Counted from the first letter of the stretch, positions 52,857 to 63,248 are shown. The stretch is 64,000 nucleotides of DNA from Streptomyces antnestii (GCF_004005495.1 NZ_RZYA01000017.1:1-64000); one strand, 5' to 3'. Program-made: numbers and translations. The notes: generated by a model from the sequence alone, not told the origin.

Positions 52857-53591
52857 GTACGCGATCCGGTAGCGGTCGGCGGGGACGACGACGTCCGCCG
52901 TCTCGACGGGTCTGCCCGACGCGAAGTACGTGCGCTGGATGACCAGGACGACATGGCCGGGCACCCCGCCGAGCGCCAGGAGTTCCTCGGCGAGGCCGGG
53001 GCGGGCGGCGACCTCCTCCGTCACGTTGTCCACGATCACGTCGATGGCGGCCATGCGCTCGACGACGCCGCAGCCGCCGAGAGGGCCCTCCTCGGGGAGC
53101 ATCACGGGCGTGCGCCCGGTCACCGCGAGGGGTTCCCAGGAGGTGGAGAGCATCATCGCCTCCCCCGCGTCCCGGTAGACGTACTTCGTGCACATCACGC
53201 GGTCGCCCGCGCGGATGCCCAGGCGCTCGGCGATGGCGCTGCTCGCCTCGGCCTGCTCGCTGCGGGAGTCCCAGGTGCCGCGCGCCGCATCGTCGGCCTG
53301 CTCCTGCCTGAAGGGGGTGGAGCCGCTGGTCGGCCGGTACCCGGAGCGGGCGATGCGTCTGGGGACCGGGGTCTCGCGCACGTAGGTGCCCGATCCGGAG
53401 CGCCCCTCGACGAGCCCTTCGGCCATCAGGACCTTGCGCGCCTCCAGGGCGACAGTGTCCGAGACCCCGTACTCCTCGCGGATCCTGGCCTGTGAGGGGA
53501 GACGGGTGTGGGGTGGCAGCGATCCATTGACGATCTTCTGCCGAAGATCACCCGCGACGCGCAGATACGCCGGCTGCTCACCGAATGTCAC
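52839..53591 (-). CDS. GntR-family regulator with UTRA domain (HutC-type)
   Basis: 250 residues. Winged HTH at about 5-75 (YLRVAGDLRQKIVNGSLPPH ... LPSQARIREEYGVS), UTRA effector domain at about 100-245. It begins with ATG 53591. It lies about 200 bp upstream of the NCS1 permease on the same strand, so it may regulate it, or the divergent GH65 gene 243 bp away. An ATCACT-CGA-AGTGAT palindrome lies in the divergent gap. Confidence 0.9.
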   Translation of the reverse strand: MTFGEQPAYLRVAGDLRQKIVNGSLPPHTRLPSQARIREEYGVSDTVALEARKVLMAEGLVEGRSGSGTYVRETPVPRRIARSGYRPTSGSTPFRQEQADDAARGTWDSRSEQAEASSAIAERLGIRAGDRVMCTKYVYRDAGEAMMLSTSWEPLAVTGRTPVMLPEEGPLGGCGVVERMAAIDVIVDNVTEEVAARPGLAEELLALGGVPGHVVLVIQRTYFASGRPVETADVVVPADRYRIAYHLPVR

Positions 53592-53688
53592 TGGCTGTAC
53601 TCCCTCTAACCCCGTGGCGATCCGTCAGATTGACAGACAGCAACAGAGTCGCAACCGTGGGTTGTACACCGCAAGCAAAGGCCAAAGA

Positions 53689-53703
53689 ATCACTCGAAGT
53701 GAT
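53689..53703. promoter_or_regulatory. Palindrome ATCACT-CGA-AGTGAT between GntR and GH65 genes
   Basis: Perfect 6-3-6 symmetry about 98 bp upstream of the GntR start and 131 bp upstream of the GH65 start. Candidate GntR operator or dual control site. Confidence 0.45.
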
Positions 53704-53833
53704 GACAAGTGCCGCGGCAAGCCTTTACGCAGGGACTTTCTCCAGGTAAGCGAATCCTTACACCCCCGCCATCCGTGGGACCTCCGGCGCGGGGCGCCCC
53801 GCTCCCGTCCGCGACCGCCCGCATCGTCGGTGC

Positions 53834-56515
53834 GTGACCCGATCACGACGATCCCCCGCCCGCCTCACCGTCCTCCTCGCCCTCGCGGCACTCGGGGCCT
53901 CCCCGGGCGCGGCCCTGGCGACGCCCCGGCCCGGCCCGCCCGCCACGGCACCAACACCGGCACCGGCCGGCAGCTCCACGGTCGCGGGTACAGGCACAGC
54001 CGACGCCTGCACCCGTGACCCCGCCTGGGCCCCGGCCACCACCCGGCCCGACCCCGCGAACACCTACCACGCGTACACCGGCAACGGATATCTCGGCGTG
54101 CGCGTCCCCCCGTCCGGCGCGGGCTACGCCGAGCCGGGCGACCGGACCGGGTGGCCGCTCTACACGCCGCGCTACGACGGGGCGTTCGCCGCCGGCCTCT
54201 ACGCGCGCGGGCCGGAGAACACCGCGCACCGCGAGGCCGTCGCCGCGCTGCCGAACTGGACGGCGCTCGACCTGACGGTGGGCGACGAGACGTACGGTCC
54301 TGACAGCCGGATCTCTGGCTACCGGCAGACCCTCAGCCTGCGCTGCGGATTCGTCCGTACGTCGCTGACCTGGGAACACAAGGGCGGCCGGCGCACCGAC
54401 CTGACGTACGACGTGCTGACCGACCGCTCGCACGCGCACACGGGGGCCGTGCGGCTGCGCGTCACGCCGCGCTGGAGCGGCGAGGCGACCGTCACCGACC
54501 GGATCGACGGGCGCGGCGCCCGCAGGATCGCCCCGACCGGCGGCGGGCCCGCGGGCAAGCGCACGATGGCGGTGGGTTTCCGCACGGACGGCACCCGCAC
54601 GGACGGCGTCGTCGCCTCCACGCTGCGCGCCCCCGGCCGCACCCACGCCGCCCGCCCCACCGGCACACTGACGGCCCGCCAGTCGGCTTCCTTCTCCGTC
54701 GACTCAGGCCACACGTACACCGTCACCAAGTACATCGGCGTGGACACGGCGCTCACCTCCCGCACCCCGCACGCCTCGGCCGTCGGCGCCTCGCAGCGGG
54801 CGGCCGCGGCCGGGTGGGCCGAGCTGACGCGTGAACACACCGCGGCCTGGCGGAAGTTGTGGACGTCGGACATCGAGGTGCCGGACCGGCCCGAGCTCCA
54901 GCTCCAGGCGCGCGCCGCCCGGTACGGGCTCCTCTCGTCCGTGCGCGCCGGCGGCCGCGACAGCATCGCGCCCGCCGGGCTCACCAGCGACGCGTACGCG
55001 GGCATGGTCTTCTGGGACGCGGAGACGTGGATGTTCCCCGCGCTGCTCGCCGACCGGCCCGACCTGGCGCGCCCCGTCCTCGAATACCGCTACCGCACGC
55101 GTGAGGCCGCCGCCGAGAACGCCCGCAAGACGTCGGTCAAGGGCCTCTTCTACCCGTGGACCAGCGCGAGCCGGGGCGCCCTGTGGACGGAGTGCCAGAG
55201 CTGGCAGCCGCCGCACTGCGTCACCCAGAACCACCTCCAGGGCGACATCGCGCTCGCCGCCTGGCAGTACTACCTGGCCACGGGCGACCACGCCTGGCTG
55301 CGCTCACGCGGCTGGCCGCTGCTCAAGGGCCTTGCCCAGTACTGGAGTTCACGCGTCACGAAGAACGCCGACGGCTCGTACTCCATCAAGGACGTCGCAG
55401 GCCCCGACGAGTACAGCAACGGCGTCGACGACGGTGTCTACACCAACGCCGTCGCGGCCACCGCCCTGCGCTCCGCCGCCCGCGCCGCCCGCCTCGTGGG
55501 AACGGCTCCCCCGGCGGACTGGACGACGATCGCTGACAGGCTCCGCATCCCCTACGACACCAAGCGCAAGGTCTTCCTCCAGTACGCGGGCTACGACGGG
55601 TCGACGATCAAGCAGGCCGACGCGGTCCTGCTGCTGTATCCGCTGGGCTGGAAGCCGATGCCGAAGGGCGCGGCGGCGGCGACCCTCGACTACTACGTCG
55701 CGCACACCGACCCGGACGGGCCCGCGATGACGGATTCCGTGCACGCGGTGGCCGCGGCGTCGGCCGGGGAGCCGGGGTGCGCCACGTACACGTTCCTGCG
55801 GCGGGCCTCGAAGCCGTTCTTCCGTGGGCCGTTCGGGCTGTTCTCGGAGGCGCGGGGCACGAAGGCGGGGTCGAGTGATCCGCTCGCGGGCACGCCGGCG
55901 CAGGACTTCCTGACCGGGAAGGGCGGCTTCCTCCAGGTGTTCACGCACGGCCTGACCGGCCTGCGCCTCCAGGAGGACGCCCTGCGCCTCGACCCGTCGC
56001 TGCCGCCCCAGCTCGGCAGGGGTGTGACGCTGCGGGGCCTGACGTGGCGCGGGCGGACGTACGACATCGCGATCGGGCCGCGGCGCACGACGGTCCGGCT
56101 GACCGCGGGCGAGCCGTTCCCTGTCGTCACGCCCGCGGGACGCGCCACCGTCGACCGCGGCGGGCTCGTCCTGCGCACCCGCCGCCCGGACCTCGAACCC
56201 ACCTCCGACCTGGCGCGCTGCCGCCCGGCGAAGGCGACGTCCGAGGAGCCGGGCCTGTACGCGGAAGCGGCCGTGGACGGCAATCCGGTCACCGCCTGGC
56301 GCCCGGCGACCGCGCACGCCTCCCTCACGGTCGACCTCGGCCGGTCGCGGCCGCTGTCCGGGGTGGACGTCACGGGCACGCGCGCGTACGCGGTGACGAC
56401 GTCGGCGGACGGGGCGCACTGGCGGGCCTTCACGCCGGGGCGCGCGGCCCGGTACGTGCGGCTCACCGAGAACGGCGCCAAGCCCGAGCCCGTCAAGGAG
56501 TTGAGGGTGAGATAG
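53834..56515 (+). CDS. Secreted glycoside hydrolase family 65 (acid trehalase-like) with C-terminal F5/8-type domain
   Basis: 893 residues. Signal peptide with AxA cleavage (GAALA-TP). A Pro/Ala/Thr linker leads to the GH65 N-domain (TYHAYTGNGYLGVRVP), helical linker, and an (alpha/alpha)6 barrel with FWDAETWMFPALL, GPDEYSNGVDDGVYTNA (Glu526, likely general acid) and LQEDALRLDPSLPP. A beta-sandwich of about 120 residues ends the protein (GNPVTAWRPAT, RYVRLTENG), consistent with a carbohydrate-binding module. It resembles fungal acid trehalases, thus hydrolysis not phosphorolysis. GTG 53834 is inferred; the ribosome-binding site is weak. Confidence 0.9.
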   Translation: MTRSRRSPARLTVLLALAALGASPGAALATPRPGPPATAPTPAPAGSSTVAGTGTADACTRDPAWAPATTRPDPANTYHAYTGNGYLGVRVPPSGAGYAEPGDRTGWPLYTPRYDGAFAAGLYARGPENTAHREAVAALPNWTALDLTVGDETYGPDSRISGYRQTLSLRCGFVRTSLTWEHKGGRRTDLTYDVLTDRSHAHTGAVRLRVTPRWSGEATVTDRIDGRGARRIAPTGGGPAGKRTMAVGFRTDGTRTDGVVASTLRAPGRTHAARPTGTLTARQSASFSVDSGHTYTVTKYIGVDTALTSRTPHASAVGASQRAAAAGWAELTREHTAAWRKLWTSDIEVPDRPELQLQARAARYGLLSSVRAGGRDSIAPAGLTSDAYAGMVFWDAETWMFPALLADRPDLARPVLEYRYRTREAAAENARKTSVKGLFYPWTSASRGALWTECQSWQPPHCVTQNHLQGDIALAAWQYYLATGDHAWLRSRGWPLLKGLAQYWSSRVTKNADGSYSIKDVAGPDEYSNGVDDGVYTNAVAATALRSAARAARLVGTAPPADWTTIADRLRIPYDTKRKVFLQYAGYDGSTIKQADAVLLLYPLGWKPMPKGAAAATLDYYVAHTDPDGPAMTDSVHAVAAASAGEPGCATYTFLRRASKPFFRGPFGLFSEARGTKAGSSDPLAGTPAQDFLTGKGGFLQVFTHGLTGLRLQEDALRLDPSLPPQLGRGVTLRGLTWRGRTYDIAIGPRRTTVRLTAGEPFPVVTPAGRATVDRGGLVLRTRRPDLEPTSDLARCRPAKATSEEPGLYAEAAVDGNPVTAWRPATAHASLTVDLGRSRPLSGVDVTGTRAYAVTTSADGAHWRAFTPGRAARYVRLTENGAKPEPVKELRVR

Positions 56516-56595
56516 CCCCTAGGCGACCCGGCCTCTGGGGAGGGCGGAACCCTGGGGAGCGGGACCCGAACCCCGGGGGAACGGAGCATGTGAAA

Positions 56596-56642
56596 GGCCG
56601 CCGGGCGGCGCGCGGCCCCACACCGCGCGCGGCCCGGCGGCC
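56596..56642. terminator. 20-bp near-perfect hairpin between GH65 and the symporter
   Basis: GGCCGCCGGGCGGCGCGCGG pairs with CCGCGCGCGGCCCGGCGGCC with one or two mismatches around a 7-nt loop. It can serve both convergent genes. Confidence 0.75.
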
Positions 56643-56662
56643 GGTCTGTCGGACCCGGCCGG

Positions 56663-58114
56663 TCAGCCGGCCTCGGCCGGGACCGGGGTGTTCGCCTCGG
56701 CCGGGACCGGGGCGGCGGAGCGGGACCCGGCCACCAGCTGGGCGACGGCCGTGACCACCAGGTTCGCGACGAGGGCGATGAGCCCGGTGTCGAAGGTCCC
56801 GACGTCGACGCCGCCGAAGGTGAGCCAGATCAGGACGCCGACGCCGGTCAGGATGCCGAGCAGTGCGGGCACGGCACCCAGGCGGACCTTCTTCGCCAGG
56901 CCCATGACGATGGCCGGGGCGAGCTGGGTGAGGCCTCCGTAGGTGAGCAGGAGCAGGTCGGACAGGAGTCCGGGCCTGGTCAGGCCGAGGGTGAGGGCGA
57001 GGACCGCGGCGGCGATCACGCACAGGTGGTTGGTGCGCAGCTGGGCGCGTTCGTTGCCGACGCTGAACAGATTGCGGGACAGCAGGCTGGAGATGCCCAC
57101 GACGATGGCGGCGGACGGCACCATCGCGGCCGAGGCGGCGGCGACCGCGACGACGCCGACGAGCCAGCCGGGCAGGGTCTGGCCGGCGAGGGTCAGGGCG
57201 ACGGCGTTCGGCGCCGAGCCGGGCTTGACCAGCAGAACTCCGGCGAAGCCGACGATGACGGGGAGGCCGAGGGCGATCTGATAGAGCGGCAGCCAGACCG
57301 CGTTGCTGCGCAGGGTGCGTCCGCTGCCGGCGGCGAGCACGGGCGGCCACAGGTGGGGCAGGGTGCCGAGTCCGCCGCCGAGGGCGGAGATGATGACGGC
57401 CGTGATGAAGAAGGTGGAGTCGTAGCCTTCCTGATGGAACGTCAGGAGATTCGGGTGGGTGTTCCGTATGGTCTCGAAGAGGCCGCCGATGCCGCCGTGG
57501 ACGGTGAGCGCGATGCCGACGACCAGGACGACGAGCCCGATGATCATCAGGGCGTCCTTGAGGTAGGCGACGCGGGCGATGCCGCGGATGCCGGACCACA
57601 GGACGAAACCGACGGTGAGGACGGTGGCGAGGACCATGCTCAGGTTGCCGCCCGTGCGGCTGCCGGTGGCGAGCTGCACGATCAGGCCGAGGCCGGTGAT
57701 CTGGAGCTGGAGGTAGGGCAGCAGGAAGACGGCGCCGACGACGGCGACGACCTTGCCGAGCAGGGGGCTGCGGAAGCGGTCGGCGAGGTAGTCGGCCTGC
57801 GTCAGGTAGCCGCCCTTGCGGCCCAGTTCACGCATCCGGGGCGTGGTGAAGTACTGCAGGGTGAAGTTGATCGAGAGGTAGCAGAGCGCGAAGGCGGCGG
57901 CGACGCCTCCGCCGAAGGCGATGCCGGCGAGACCGAGGAAGCTGAAGGTCGTGAACGCCTCGCCCGCCTGGAGGAACCAGGTGGTGAATGTGGAGAACTT
58001 GCGCTTCCCCACGGTCCATTCGCCGAATTCGCCGCGGCTCGGCCTGCGCCCGGTCATACCGACGACGGCGATGGTGACGATGCCGACCAGAGTGATGGCC
58101 ATGGTGGTGTTCAT
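56663..58114 (-). CDS. Sodium:solute symporter (SSS family)
   Basis: 483 residues with 12-13 helices. MGR-EFGEWTVGKRKF and FLQAGEAFTTFSFLGLAG are the typical SSS N-terminal elements; GGLGTLPHLWPPVLAAGSGR is the sodium/substrate helix region. It is paired with DUF3311, a small protein that accompanies such symporters. ATG 58114 overlaps the DUF3311 stop by 4 nt. The last residues (PVPAEANTPVPAEAG) come from an in-frame 24-bp repeat. Substrate unknown; the amidase suggests an amide or urea-like solute. Confidence 0.92.
   Translation of the reverse strand: MNTTMAITLVGIVTIAVVGMTGRRPSRGEFGEWTVGKRKFSTFTTWFLQAGEAFTTFSFLGLAGIAFGGGVAAAFALCYLSINFTLQYFTTPRMRELGRKGGYLTQADYLADRFRSPLLGKVVAVVGAVFLLPYLQLQITGLGLIVQLATGSRTGGNLSMVLATVLTVGFVLWSGIRGIARVAYLKDALMIIGLVVLVVGIALTVHGGIGGLFETIRNTHPNLLTFHQEGYDSTFFITAVIISALGGGLGTLPHLWPPVLAAGSGRTLRSNAVWLPLYQIALGLPVIVGFAGVLLVKPGSAPNAVALTLAGQTLPGWLVGVVAVAAASAAMVPSAAIVVGISSLLSRNLFSVGNERAQLRTNHLCVIAAAVLALTLGLTRPGLLSDLLLLTYGGLTQLAPAIVMGLAKKVRLGAVPALLGILTGVGVLIWLTFGGVDVGTFDTGLIALVANLVVTAVAQLVAGSRSAAPVPAEANTPVPAEAG
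56671..56712. repeat. 18-bp repeat with 24-bp period at the 3' end of the symporter gene
   Basis: CCTCGGCCGGGACCGGGG at 56671-56688 and 56695-56712, a few codons before the stop (56663-56665). The period is a multiple of three, so the duplication adds eight residues in frame. Confidence 0.9.
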
Positions 58115-58362
58115 GCGGCGGCCTCCTCGTACGGGGTGTGCGCCTCGTGGTCGTCGTCCTCGTCCTCGTCCTCGTCGGTGTGGTGGACGAGGTGTTCGAC
58201 GAGCGCGAGCGACGCCGTCGTACCCGCCGTCCAGATCAGGCACCAGGCGAGGACCGAGGGGATGCCGAACCAGAGGTGCGGGCCGTTCACGAAGGGCAGG
58301 AACGGTGTGCTGAGGAAAGCCACTACGGGCACTACGGCCCAGAGCGCGTGCGGTTTTCTCAT
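58111..58362 (-). CDS. DUF3311 small membrane protein
   Basis: 83 residues with two helices (ALWAVVPVVAFLSTPFLPFV and GIPSVLAWCLIWTAGTTASL) and the conserved VNGPHLWFGIPSV loop; DUF3311 genes stand next to SSS symporters. The C-terminal tail is a run of Asp/Glu from a GTCCTC-type repeat. Start ATG 58362; stop overlaps the symporter start. Confidence 0.9.
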   Translation of the reverse strand: MRKPHALWAVVPVVAFLSTPFLPFVNGPHLWFGIPSVLAWCLIWTAGTTASLALVEHLVHHTDEDEDEDDDHEAHTPYEEAAA

Positions 58363-58389
58363 CGGGGCTCCATTCGGGGCTCCATACGG

Positions 58390-59850
58390 CTACGGGAGGG
58401 AGGGGCGGCGGCGTCCGTGCCCGGTGGCGGCCTCGTAGGCGGCACCGGTCTCGAGCACGGTCCTCTCGGCGCGGGGCGGACCCACGATCTGAAGGCCGAC
58501 GGGAAGCCCGGCATGGGTGAAACCGGCGGGGACGGAGAGGGCGGGTGAGCCCAGAACGGTGACGAAGTACGCGGAGCGCATCCAGTCGAGGTAGGTGTGC
58601 TGCGGCTGTCCGTCGATGTCGGTGGGGTATTCCGACTCGACGGCGAACGGGGTGACCTGGCTGACCGGGGCGATCAGCACGTCGTACCGCTGGAAGAAGG
58701 CGGTGGCGGCGAGGTGGATACGGGCGTGCCCGGTGCGGGCGCGGACGAGGTCGGCGCCGGTCAGCCGGCGGCCCTCCTCGATGTTCCAGACGAGGCTGGG
58801 CTTCAGGGACGCGCGGTCGCTGTCGAGCAGCGCGCCGAGACCGTGGTTGAACTCCTGGGCGCGCAGCGTGCGGAACACGTCCTCGGCGCCGTCCAGGTCG
58901 GGGCAGTCCTCGGTGACGACGCAGCCGAGGTCCTCGAAGACCCTGGCCTGACGCTCGACGACGTCACGCACGTCGCGGGCGACGGGGACCCGGCCGCCGA
59001 GGTCGGGGGCGAACGCCACGCGAAGGCCGGCGATGTCCCGCCCGAGCGGTGCGCGGAAGCCGGCGCCGGGCTCGTCGAGCGAGATCGGGACGCGCGGGTC
59101 GGGCCCGGCCATGACGGACAGCAGCAGCGCGGTGTCGGCGACGGTGCGCCCCATGGGCCCGGCGACGCCCATGGTGTCCCACAGGTTGCCGGCGGGGTGC
59201 GAGGGGACGCGGCCGGGGGTGGGGCGCAGGCCGACGACGTTGCAGAAGGACGCCGGGTTGCGCAGCGAGCCGCCCATGTCGCTGCCGTCGGCGATGGGCT
59301 GGAACCCGGCGGCGAGCGAGGCCGCGGCCCCACCACTGCTGCCCCCCGCGGACCGTGCCCTGTCGTACGGGTTCCTGGTCGCCCCGAACACGCGGTTGAA
59401 CGTGTGCGAACCGGCCGCGAACTCGGGGACGTTCGTCTTGCCGATCCGGATGGCGCCCGCGCCCTGGATGCGCCGCACGAGGAGCTCGTCCTCGTCGGGG
59501 ACGTGCTCGGCGAAGAGGGGCGAGCCGTGCGTGGTGCGCATGCCGCGGGTGGCGTGGGTGTCCTTGAAGGCGATGGGCAGTCCGTGCAGCGGCCCCAGGT
59601 CCTCGCCGCGCGCCTGCCGCTCGTCGGCGGCCGCGGCGGCGGCCAGCGCGCCCTCGGGGTCCAGGGTGACGATCGCGTTGACGGCGGGGTTGTGCCGTTC
59701 GATGCGGTCGAGGTGGGCCTGGACGACCTCGCGCGCCGAGAGCTCGCCGCCGCGGATGCGGGCCGCGAGGTCGACGGCGTCGAGTGAGCAGAGCTCGTCC
59801 GACGTGCGCGCGGCGGGGCTGGTCTCGACGGGGCCGGGGGCAACGGTCAT
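58390..59850 (-). CDS. Amidase (amidase signature family)
   Basis: 486 residues. The Ser-cisSer-Lys triad is visible: Lys in IAFKDTHATRG, cis-Ser in GGSSGGAAASLA, nucleophile Ser in SDMGGSLRNPA. It hydrolyses an amide to acid plus ammonia. ATG 59850 is preceded by an AT-rich promoter-like region with a 16-bp palindrome. It is the first gene of the amidase-DUF3311-symporter unit, so uptake and cleavage of the same solute is likely. Confidence 0.9.
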   Translation of the reverse strand: MTVAPGPVETSPAARTSDELCSLDAVDLAARIRGGELSAREVVQAHLDRIERHNPAVNAIVTLDPEGALAAAAAADERQARGEDLGPLHGLPIAFKDTHATRGMRTTHGSPLFAEHVPDEDELLVRRIQGAGAIRIGKTNVPEFAAGSHTFNRVFGATRNPYDRARSAGGSSGGAAASLAAGFQPIADGSDMGGSLRNPASFCNVVGLRPTPGRVPSHPAGNLWDTMGVAGPMGRTVADTALLLSVMAGPDPRVPISLDEPGAGFRAPLGRDIAGLRVAFAPDLGGRVPVARDVRDVVERQARVFEDLGCVVTEDCPDLDGAEDVFRTLRAQEFNHGLGALLDSDRASLKPSLVWNIEEGRRLTGADLVRARTGHARIHLAATAFFQRYDVLIAPVSQVTPFAVESEYPTDIDGQPQHTYLDWMRSAYFVTVLGSPALSVPAGFTHAGLPVGLQIVGPPRAERTVLETGAAYEAATGHGRRRPSLP

Positions 59851-59920
59851 GGCAGTCCTAGGGCAGTGCAGGCACGGAGGGCGTCACCGCGATGGGCCGG
59901 CCGGGGCCGGGGCGCGACGC

Positions 59921-59936
59921 GTGTGGTGCACCACAC
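59921..59936. promoter_or_regulatory. 16-bp perfect palindrome GTGTGGTGCACCACAC upstream of the amidase
   Basis: Full self-complementarity, 71 bp before the amidase ATG. TTGACT in the same orientation lies about 18 bp before it (about 59954-59959), so the palindrome overlaps where a -10 element would be. Strong candidate repressor site; the TGGTGCACCA core resembles GntR/FadR-type operators. Confidence 0.65.
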
Positions 59937-60022
59937 TGGAGCTGCTGACCTTTTCAGTCAACACTTTGGGCTATATGAATTTTTAAGACGCTAGCTCACT
60001 AACGCTGAAGATTTCAGTCGTG

Positions 60023-61090
60023 TTACGCAGCGTGGCTGGAACTGGGAAACTCGACACCGCTGCGCTTGAAGGCATCGACGACCAGATGGGACTGCACGGC
60101 CTCCACGTGCCGCACCCACGGCGCGGACGTCAGGAACTCGTGCAGCGCGGCCTTCGACGGCTGCGTCACGTCGACCAGGAGCTGGTGCTCCCCCATCACG
60201 ACGGCCGCGTACCGCACGAGCGGCGACTCCACGAGCAGCCGGCCCACCTTCTCGACCTCGTCGGGCCGGGTCCTGATCCACAGGAGCGCCTCGACCGGCA
60301 GACCGAGCAGCGCGGGCTCGACGACGGCCCGGATACTCACGACTCCTTCCCGCGTCAGCATCTCCACACGGCGGCGCGCGGTGGCCACGGACATCCCGGC
60401 GACGGCCGCCAGGTCCTCGTGCGTACGCCGCCCGTCCTCGGCGAGCGCCCCCAGGATCGCCAGCTCCTCGGGCCCGACCTCCACGTCCGGCGGAACAGGT
60501 TCTCCCACGGTCCCGGACGGCCCGCCGAGCGCCTCGACCTCCCCGGCGTCCAGGATCCCGGGCGACCACTCGTGCACCGTCCGGAAATACCGCAGCACCG
60601 GCGACACGCTCTGCGAGACGAGGCCCGGCAGCGCCGGCACCTCGTCCAGCATCAACGGCCCCAACCGCCCCGGCGGACACTGCAGTTCGGCCACACAGTC
60701 GACAGGGCCGGCGAGCGCGTACGAGAAGATGCAGTCCGCGCGCCGCGCCGCCGCCACAGCGGCGTCCCGCACCGTGCCCGGCCGGCACGTCATCCGCAGG
60801 ATCACGGTCTCGCCCCGCATGACGAGCCCCCGCACGGCGACGTCCCCGCTCTCCAGCAACCGCAGCCCCCGCCGCGCCACCTTCCGCTCCGGCTCCCCCA
60901 GCGCCCCAGCGATCCGCCGCCACGAGGCCCGCCCGTCGATCTGCAGCGCGGCGACGATCCGCCGGTCCAGCGCGTCAAGAGCCCCGGCACCGGGAACGAG
61001 GGGCACCCCCGGATGCGTGGACGGCCGCAGAGCGGGTCCTCCGGCCGGTCGTACGGAGGCGGTCAGGTGGTCCGGTACAGGGTGCGTCAC
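60023..61090 (-). CDS. Lrp/AsnC-family regulator with two HTH and two RAM-like halves
   Basis: 355 residues, twice the usual Lrp size. HTH one: DALDRRIVAALQIDGRASWRR; HTH two: GPEELAILGALAEDGRRTHED; each followed by a ligand-binding-like half (VILRMTCRPG..., ALLWIRTRPDEV...). Fused tandem Lrp proteins occur in actinobacteria. GTG 61090 is the start. It lies directly upstream of the amidase operon on the same strand and may regulate it, possibly through the palindrome at 59921. Confidence 0.88.
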   Translation of the reverse strand: MTHPVPDHLTASVRPAGGPALRPSTHPGVPLVPGAGALDALDRRIVAALQIDGRASWRRIAGALGEPERKVARRGLRLLESGDVAVRGLVMRGETVILRMTCRPGTVRDAAVAAARRADCIFSYALAGPVDCVAELQCPPGRLGPLMLDEVPALPGLVSQSVSPVLRYFRTVHEWSPGILDAGEVEALGGPSGTVGEPVPPDVEVGPEELAILGALAEDGRRTHEDLAAVAGMSVATARRRVEMLTREGVVSIRAVVEPALLGLPVEALLWIRTRPDEVEKVGRLLVESPLVRYAAVVMGEHQLLVDVTQPSKAALHEFLTSAPWVRHVEAVQSHLVVDAFKRSGVEFPSSSHAA

Positions 61091-61225
61091 GGAACGACCC
61101 TAACGATGCGGGAGCCGCGACCGTCGGCCACCGCCCGGATCCTGGCCCGCCCACGCTGCCCCCCGTCCGCCGGCAGGCCCCGCTGCCTTCCCACACCGCC
61201 GGGTCGCCGGCGCGGGAAAGACCAA

Positions 61226-61251
61226 GGGCCCGACTCCGAAGAGCCGGACCC
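61226..61251 (-). terminator. 11-bp hairpin with CGAA tetraloop downstream of ychF
   Basis: GGGCCCGACTC pairs with GAGCCGGACCC with two G-U pairs or mismatches, 39 bp past the ychF stop. Confidence 0.7.
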
Positions 61252-61289
61252 TCTCTGACCTGCACGTCTGCCAGGTCATCGGCGTGGTG

Positions 61290-62378
<1,089 letters not shown>

Positions 62379-62460
62379 GTTGCGACTTCCCGTACGTGAG
62401 GATGGAGGGCACCCCAGTCTACGGCGTGCCGGGCCACCCCCCGGGCGACGTATCGAACGC

Positions 62461-62478
62461 TTGGCCAAGGTCGGCCAA
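62461..62478. promoter_or_regulatory. Inverted repeat TTGGCC-N6-GGCCAA between ychF and DUF6542
   Basis: Perfect 6-6-6 symmetry in the 151-bp divergent gap, 83 bp from ychF and 52 bp from the DUF6542 start. Regulator unknown. Confidence 0.4.
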
Positions 62479-62529
62479 ACCGCGTGTCCCGCGACCTATT
62501 CCACACATAACCCGACCTAAGTTGGTGGG

Positions 62530-63198
62530 GTGGAACAACCCCGCCGCACGCCGCCGCGCCCCCCGCAGAACCGGCCCCGCCGCACGCCGCCGCTCCCGCC
62601 GCAGGCGACCGGCCCGGGTTCCGGCTCCGGTTCCGGTTCACGCCCCGGCACCGTCTACCGGGCGTCCGGCAAGCGCGGCGGCAAGGCGCCGCGCCCCGTC
62701 TCACCGCTCGTCCTCACGCTGCGCCGCTTCCCGAACCCCCGCCTCACCGGCCTCGGCAGCGGGCTGTTCTGCGCCGCCACGATGCTGGCGCTCGCCTTCC
62801 TGGACGCTCTGCTGTTCGACGGCTCGATCGGCGTGTACGGGGTCCTGTTCGTGCTGGTCAGCGCGCTCACCGCGATGTGGGTGCGGCGGGCCGACCTGGT
62901 GACCGCGCCCGTCGCCGTACCGATCGCCTTCGCCGTCGGGATCCTGCCCGTGGCCGACGGCTCGGGCGGGCTCGGCGGGCAGCTGATGGGCCTGGTCACA
63001 GCCCTGGCCATGCACGCGGGCTGGCTGTACGGCGGCACGCTCGTCGCCGGGCTCGTCGTCACCGTCCGTGGCGTTCGCCACATGGCGCGCCGCGCGGCAC
63101 GCCGGCGCTCCCTGGCTCTGGCCCGGGCCGGCTCCCCCTCGGGGACGGACCCGGCGACGGCCACCTCCGCTCCCCACCCCCGACGCCGCACGGCGTAG
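62530..63198 (+). CDS. DUF6542 membrane protein
   Basis: 222 residues. A Pro/Arg/Gly-rich N-terminus of about 60 residues, four helices between about 75 and 180 (LGSGLFCAATMLALAFLDALL; VYGVLFVLVSALTAMWVRRA; APVAVPIAFAVGILPV; GGTLVAGLVVTVRGVRHM), then a basic tail. Matches my memory of DUF6542 proteins next to ychF and ppgK in Streptomyces. GTG 62530 has only GGTGGG upstream. Its TAG stop begins a tandem repeat of stops. Confidence 0.82.
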   Translation: MEQPRRTPPRPPQNRPRRTPPLPPQATGPGSGSGSGSRPGTVYRASGKRGGKAPRPVSPLVLTLRRFPNPRLTGLGSGLFCAATMLALAFLDALLFDGSIGVYGVLFVLVSALTAMWVRRADLVTAPVAVPIAFAVGILPVADGSGGLGGQLMGLVTALAMHAGWLYGGTLVAGLVVTVRGVRHMARRAARRRSLALARAGSPSGTDPATATSAPHPRRRTA

Positions 63199-63228
63199 GC
63201 GTAGGCGTAGGCGTAGGCGTAGGCGTGA
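63193..63228. repeat. GCGTAG hexanucleotide x5 plus GCGTGA: a ladder of in-frame stop codons
   Basis: Five perfect units and one variant start at the last sense codon of DUF6542. The unit is 6 bp, so TAG recurs in frame at 63196, 63202, 63208, 63214, 63220, then TGA at 63226. Confidence 0.97.
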
Positions 63229-63248
63229 ACGTCGCTCGGGGCACGCTG

